DNA of 45,589 bases from the NCBI GenBank assembly GCA_021204905.1, contig JAJPYN010000010.1, positions 1,871 through 47,459 on the forward strand. The letters are read 5' to 3'. The DNA is from Prevotella sp. (GTDB lineage Bacteria; Bacteroidota; Bacteroidia; Bacteroidales; Bacteroidaceae). The position numbers were made by a program, and so were the translations under genes. The notes beneath the pieces are model-generated. The model saw nothing but the letters and a program-made list of their open reading frames with translations. It did no database searches and was not told the DNA's origin. Every line of letters begins with the position of its first letter. Positions within the stretch are counted from its first letter, which is position 1. Below, one piece after another: positions 43,935 to 45,589 of the stretch.

Positions 43935-44498
43935 TTACTTTTTGTTAAAGGCGTTCATGGTGCGGTCGATGCCTTCGAGTACGAACGATTTTATCTCCTC
44001 CACGGCAGTGTCTATTGCCGGTTGCAGGATGGCTTTTTCTTCTTCGGAGAGCGTGCCGAGCACCCAGTTTATCTGTCCTCCGCGCTCGAAATCGCTGCCT
44101 ATGCCGATGCGGAGCCGGGCGTAGTCCTCGCCGAGGAGTTGCGCGATATGACCCAGTCCGTTGTGTCCGCCATCGGAGCCGCTGCCTTTGAGCCGCAGTT
44201 TGCCGGGTGCGAGGGCGATATCATCCACGACGACGAGCAGTCGCGAAAGGTCGATATTCTCTTTGTTCAGCCAGTACCGCACGGCATTGCCGCTGAGATT
44301 CATATACGTGGTGGGCTTGAGCAGGATGATCCGCCTGCCTTTGAGCGAGGTTGTCGCCACGAAGCCGTAGCGTTTGTCCTCGAATGTTATGCCTGCCTGC
44401 GCGGCGAAGGCGTCCGCCACCATCCACCCGATGTTGTGGCGCGTGAGGCGGTATTCGTCGCCGGGGTTGCCCAAGCCGGCTATCAGGTATTTGTCCAT
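43935..44498 (-). CDS. pth: Peptidyl-tRNA hydrolase
   Basis: This 187-residue enzyme releases tRNA from prematurely dropped peptidyl-tRNA. The catalytic set is visible: Asn11 in GLGNPG, His21 in LTRHNIGWM and the [20 protein letters not shown] strand-loop with its Asp. [11 protein letters not shown] and [12 protein letters not shown] follow. Length is normal. It lies downstream of rplY on the same strand, an arrangement common in bacteria, but a terminator separates them. Confidence 0.96.
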   Translation of the reverse strand: MDKYLIAGLGNPGDEYRLTRHNIGWMVADAFAAQAGITFEDKRYGFVATTSLKGRRIILLKPTTYMNLSGNAVRYWLNKENIDLSRLLVVVDDIALAPGKLRLKGSGSDGGHNGLGHIAQLLGEDYARLRIGIGSDFERGGQINWVLGTLSEEEKAILQPAIDTAVEEIKSFVLEGIDRTMNAFNKK

Positions 44499-44545
44499 AA
44501 GGTGAAAAAACGTATATGAAAATCGCGTACTAAGAAATGTGTATT

Positions 44546-44583
44546 AAAAAAAAGGAGCAAGCCGTTTACCCAACGTAAACGGC
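44546..44583 (-). terminator. Intrinsic terminator downstream of rplY
   Basis: On the minus strand GCCGTTTAC-GTTGG-GTAAACGGC makes a perfect nine-base-pair stem, followed by TTGCTCCTTTTTTTT. A farther GGAGC upstream can pair with GCTCC to extend it. It lies between rplY and pth. Confidence 0.8.
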
Positions 44584-44658
44584 ATAAACAACATTTCAGA
44601 AGCCGCAGGCGCTTTTTTGAGACCGGCTCCCTTATTATAATACAAAGTAAGCTGAGCT

Positions 44659-45288
44659 TTATTCGGCAGGAGCGGCAGCAGCAGCGGGAGCTTCCCCTTC
44701 CTCGGTCTGTGCGGCTTGCGAGACGGCTGCGCGCGTCATCTTCACTGTGCAGACAATCACCTCTTTGCTTGTGGCGATTGCGATGCCGTCGTAATGGAGC
44801 TCGCCCACCTTGACGCTCTTGCCGATGCGCAGGTTGGTTACGTCGACGTCGAGCTTCTCGGGGATGTTCTTATACGGCGCTGTAACGGCGATTTTGCGAA
44901 TGACCGGTACTAAGCGTCCGCCGTCTCGCACACCTTGCGCATGACCGACGATGTTCACCGGTATGCCGATGGTGATGGGCTTCTTCTCGTTAATCTCATA
45001 GAAATCAACGTGAAGAATGGCGCCCGACACGGGATGTGCCTGCACCTCTTTGATGACCGCCTTGCGCACCTTGCCGTCCACAGTGATGTTGCACACGTAC
45101 ACGTCGGGGGTGAAGATCGCTTTGTTCAGTTCGTTCGCGGCAATGTCGACAGCCTCTGCCACGGGTTTGCCGTCAGCCTTTTTCTCGCCGTAAAGATTAC
45201 ACGGCACGAGGCCTTTCTTACGCAGCTCGCGCGTTGCAGCCTTACCTGTTGCGGTGCGCGTCTGGGCTTTCAACGAAATCTCTTTCAT
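44659..45288 (-). CDS. rplY: 50S ribosomal protein L25 (general stress protein Ctc type)
   Basis: This 209-residue 5S rRNA-binding protein has an L25 N-terminal domain (about 1-92, MKEISLKAQTRTATGKAATR, then the LRKKGLVPCNLYGEKK stretch). The Ctc/TL5 C-terminal beta domain contains PITIGIPVNIVGHAQGVRDG. The chain ends in an Ala/Glu/Pro-rich tail of about 20 residues. It is longer than the 94-residue E. coli L25, as usual outside the gamma-proteobacteria. It is located between the tRNA-Asp genes and pth. Confidence 0.95.
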   Translation of the reverse strand: MKEISLKAQTRTATGKAATRELRKKGLVPCNLYGEKKADGKPVAEAVDIAANELNKAIFTPDVYVCNITVDGKVRKAVIKEVQAHPVSGAILHVDFYEINEKKPITIGIPVNIVGHAQGVRDGGRLVPVIRKIAVTAPYKNIPEKLDVDVTNLRIGKSVKVGELHYDGIAIATSKEVIVCTVKMTRAAVSQAAQTEEGEAPAAAAAPAE

Positions 45289-45365
45289 AGTCTTTTTAGT
45301 GTTACTCTAAATTTTAGTGTTAAACAAAATTCGCCATCACACGAATATCCGCGAAAATCGGGATG

Positions 45366-45440
45366 CGGTGCGTGCGGGGCTCGAACCCGCGACCTCCTGC
45401 GTGACAGGCAGGCATTCTAACCAGGCTGAACTAACGCACC
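45366..45440 (-). tRNA. tRNA-Asp (anticodon GUC)
   Basis: The minus strand runs GGTGCGT with D-arm TAGTTCAGCCTGGTTAGAA, anticodon stem CCTGC/GCAGG around CTGTCAC (anticodon GTC), T-arm GCGGGTTCGAGCCCCGC, and ACGCACC with discriminator G. CCA is not encoded. Confidence 0.95.
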
Positions 45441-45536
45441 TTTTCTTAGGTTTTAAGGTTTTAAGGTCTTTAGTTTTTAAGTTTTAACCTTATAACCTCT
45501 TTGGCCTCATAACCTCACAACCTCATAACCTCACTG
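45441..45536. repeat. Spacer of GGTTTTAA and AACCTCAT simple repeats
   Basis: The left half carries GGTTTTAAGGTTTTAAGG-type units, and the right half carries ATAACCTC units, such as CTCATAACCTCACAACCTCA. The two halves are partly complementary and can fold back on each other. The spacer separates the two tRNA-Asp genes. Confidence 0.7.
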
Positions 45537-45589
45537 CGGTGCGTGCGGGGCTCGAACCCGCGACCTCCTGCGTGACAGGCAGGCATTCT
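45537..45589 (-). tRNA. tRNA-Asp (GUC), second copy, cut by the window end
   Basis: All 53 bases present are identical to the 3' part of the first tRNA-Asp, including the CTGTCAC anticodon loop, T-arm and discriminator G. The 5' end lies beyond the window. Confidence 0.9.

Overview
This window comes from a Bacteroidales-type bacterium (phylum Bacteroidota) of moderately high GC. The evidence is the primary sigma promoter form TTTG-N19/20-TAnnTTTG found before several genes, weak or absent Shine-Dalgarno sites, OmpA-like and OMP_b-brl outer-membrane barrels, an L17 with an acidic tail, a zinc-ligand-free L36, a TGS-nucleoside kinase fusion and Ctc-type L25. The genus cannot be fixed from the sequence alone.

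Layout. (1) 1-637 holds no convincing gene but carries a terminator and a cluster of three REP-like hairpins. A small outer-membrane barrel gene follows (638-1360). (2) 1533-18959, all on the minus strand, is the fused str-S10-spc-alpha translation super-operon in the order rpsL, rpsG, fusA, rpsJ, rplC-D-W-B, rpsS, rplV, rpsC, rplP, rpmC, rpsQ, rplN-X-E, rpsN, rpsH, rplF-R, rpsE, rpmD, rplO, secY, infA, rpmJ, rpsM-K-D, rpoA, rplQ. The gene map, normally between secY and infA, is absent, and rpoBC do not precede rpsL. (3) 19278-26585 holds tRNA-Leu, rarA, a D-2-hydroxyacid dehydrogenase and TRIC-channel pair, a PAP2 phosphatase and an frr-rsgA-mnmA-queC run (ribosome recycling, 30S maturation, tRNA wobble modification). 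(4) 26595-31258 is an accessory patch. It contains a secreted barrel-like protein, a secreted RidA-like protein, a WYL regulator with an operator-like palindrome, a prophage remnant (the C-terminal part of a MuF-type head protein with a likely nuclease toxin domain, plus a BACON-like fragment) and a secreted protein with a cationic Ser/Thr/Lys tail. (5) 31282-38318 carries an acylpyruvase-like enzyme, a GH9 cellulase and a surface-glycan set: two tandem paralogous glycosyltransferases, a GT92-like enzyme, a Stealth phosphotransferase and an LpxL-like acyltransferase. (6) 38513-45589 carries the TGS-nucleoside kinase, a 1006-residue TonB-receptor-like barrel, an S4-domain protein, pth, rplY and two tandem tRNA-Asp genes.

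The most unusual signal is a dispersed repeat. Two intergenic copies (28147-28246 and 40211-40310) are each 100 bp long, with conserved arms around a core of different sequence that can still form a hairpin. Both arms recur at almost the same spacing inside the coding sequence of the rplQ tail (1572-1648), and one arm recurs upstream of rarA (19543-19569). This looks like a palindromic, RPE-like element able to sit inside a ribosomal protein gene, or alternatively like fragments derived from rplQ. Other items worth checking are the REP-like cluster, a 33-bp tandem repeat before rarA, a 23-bp direct repeat that joins the MuF remnant to the 3' end of the RidA-like gene, and a well-formed promoter reading antisense into the toxin remnant.
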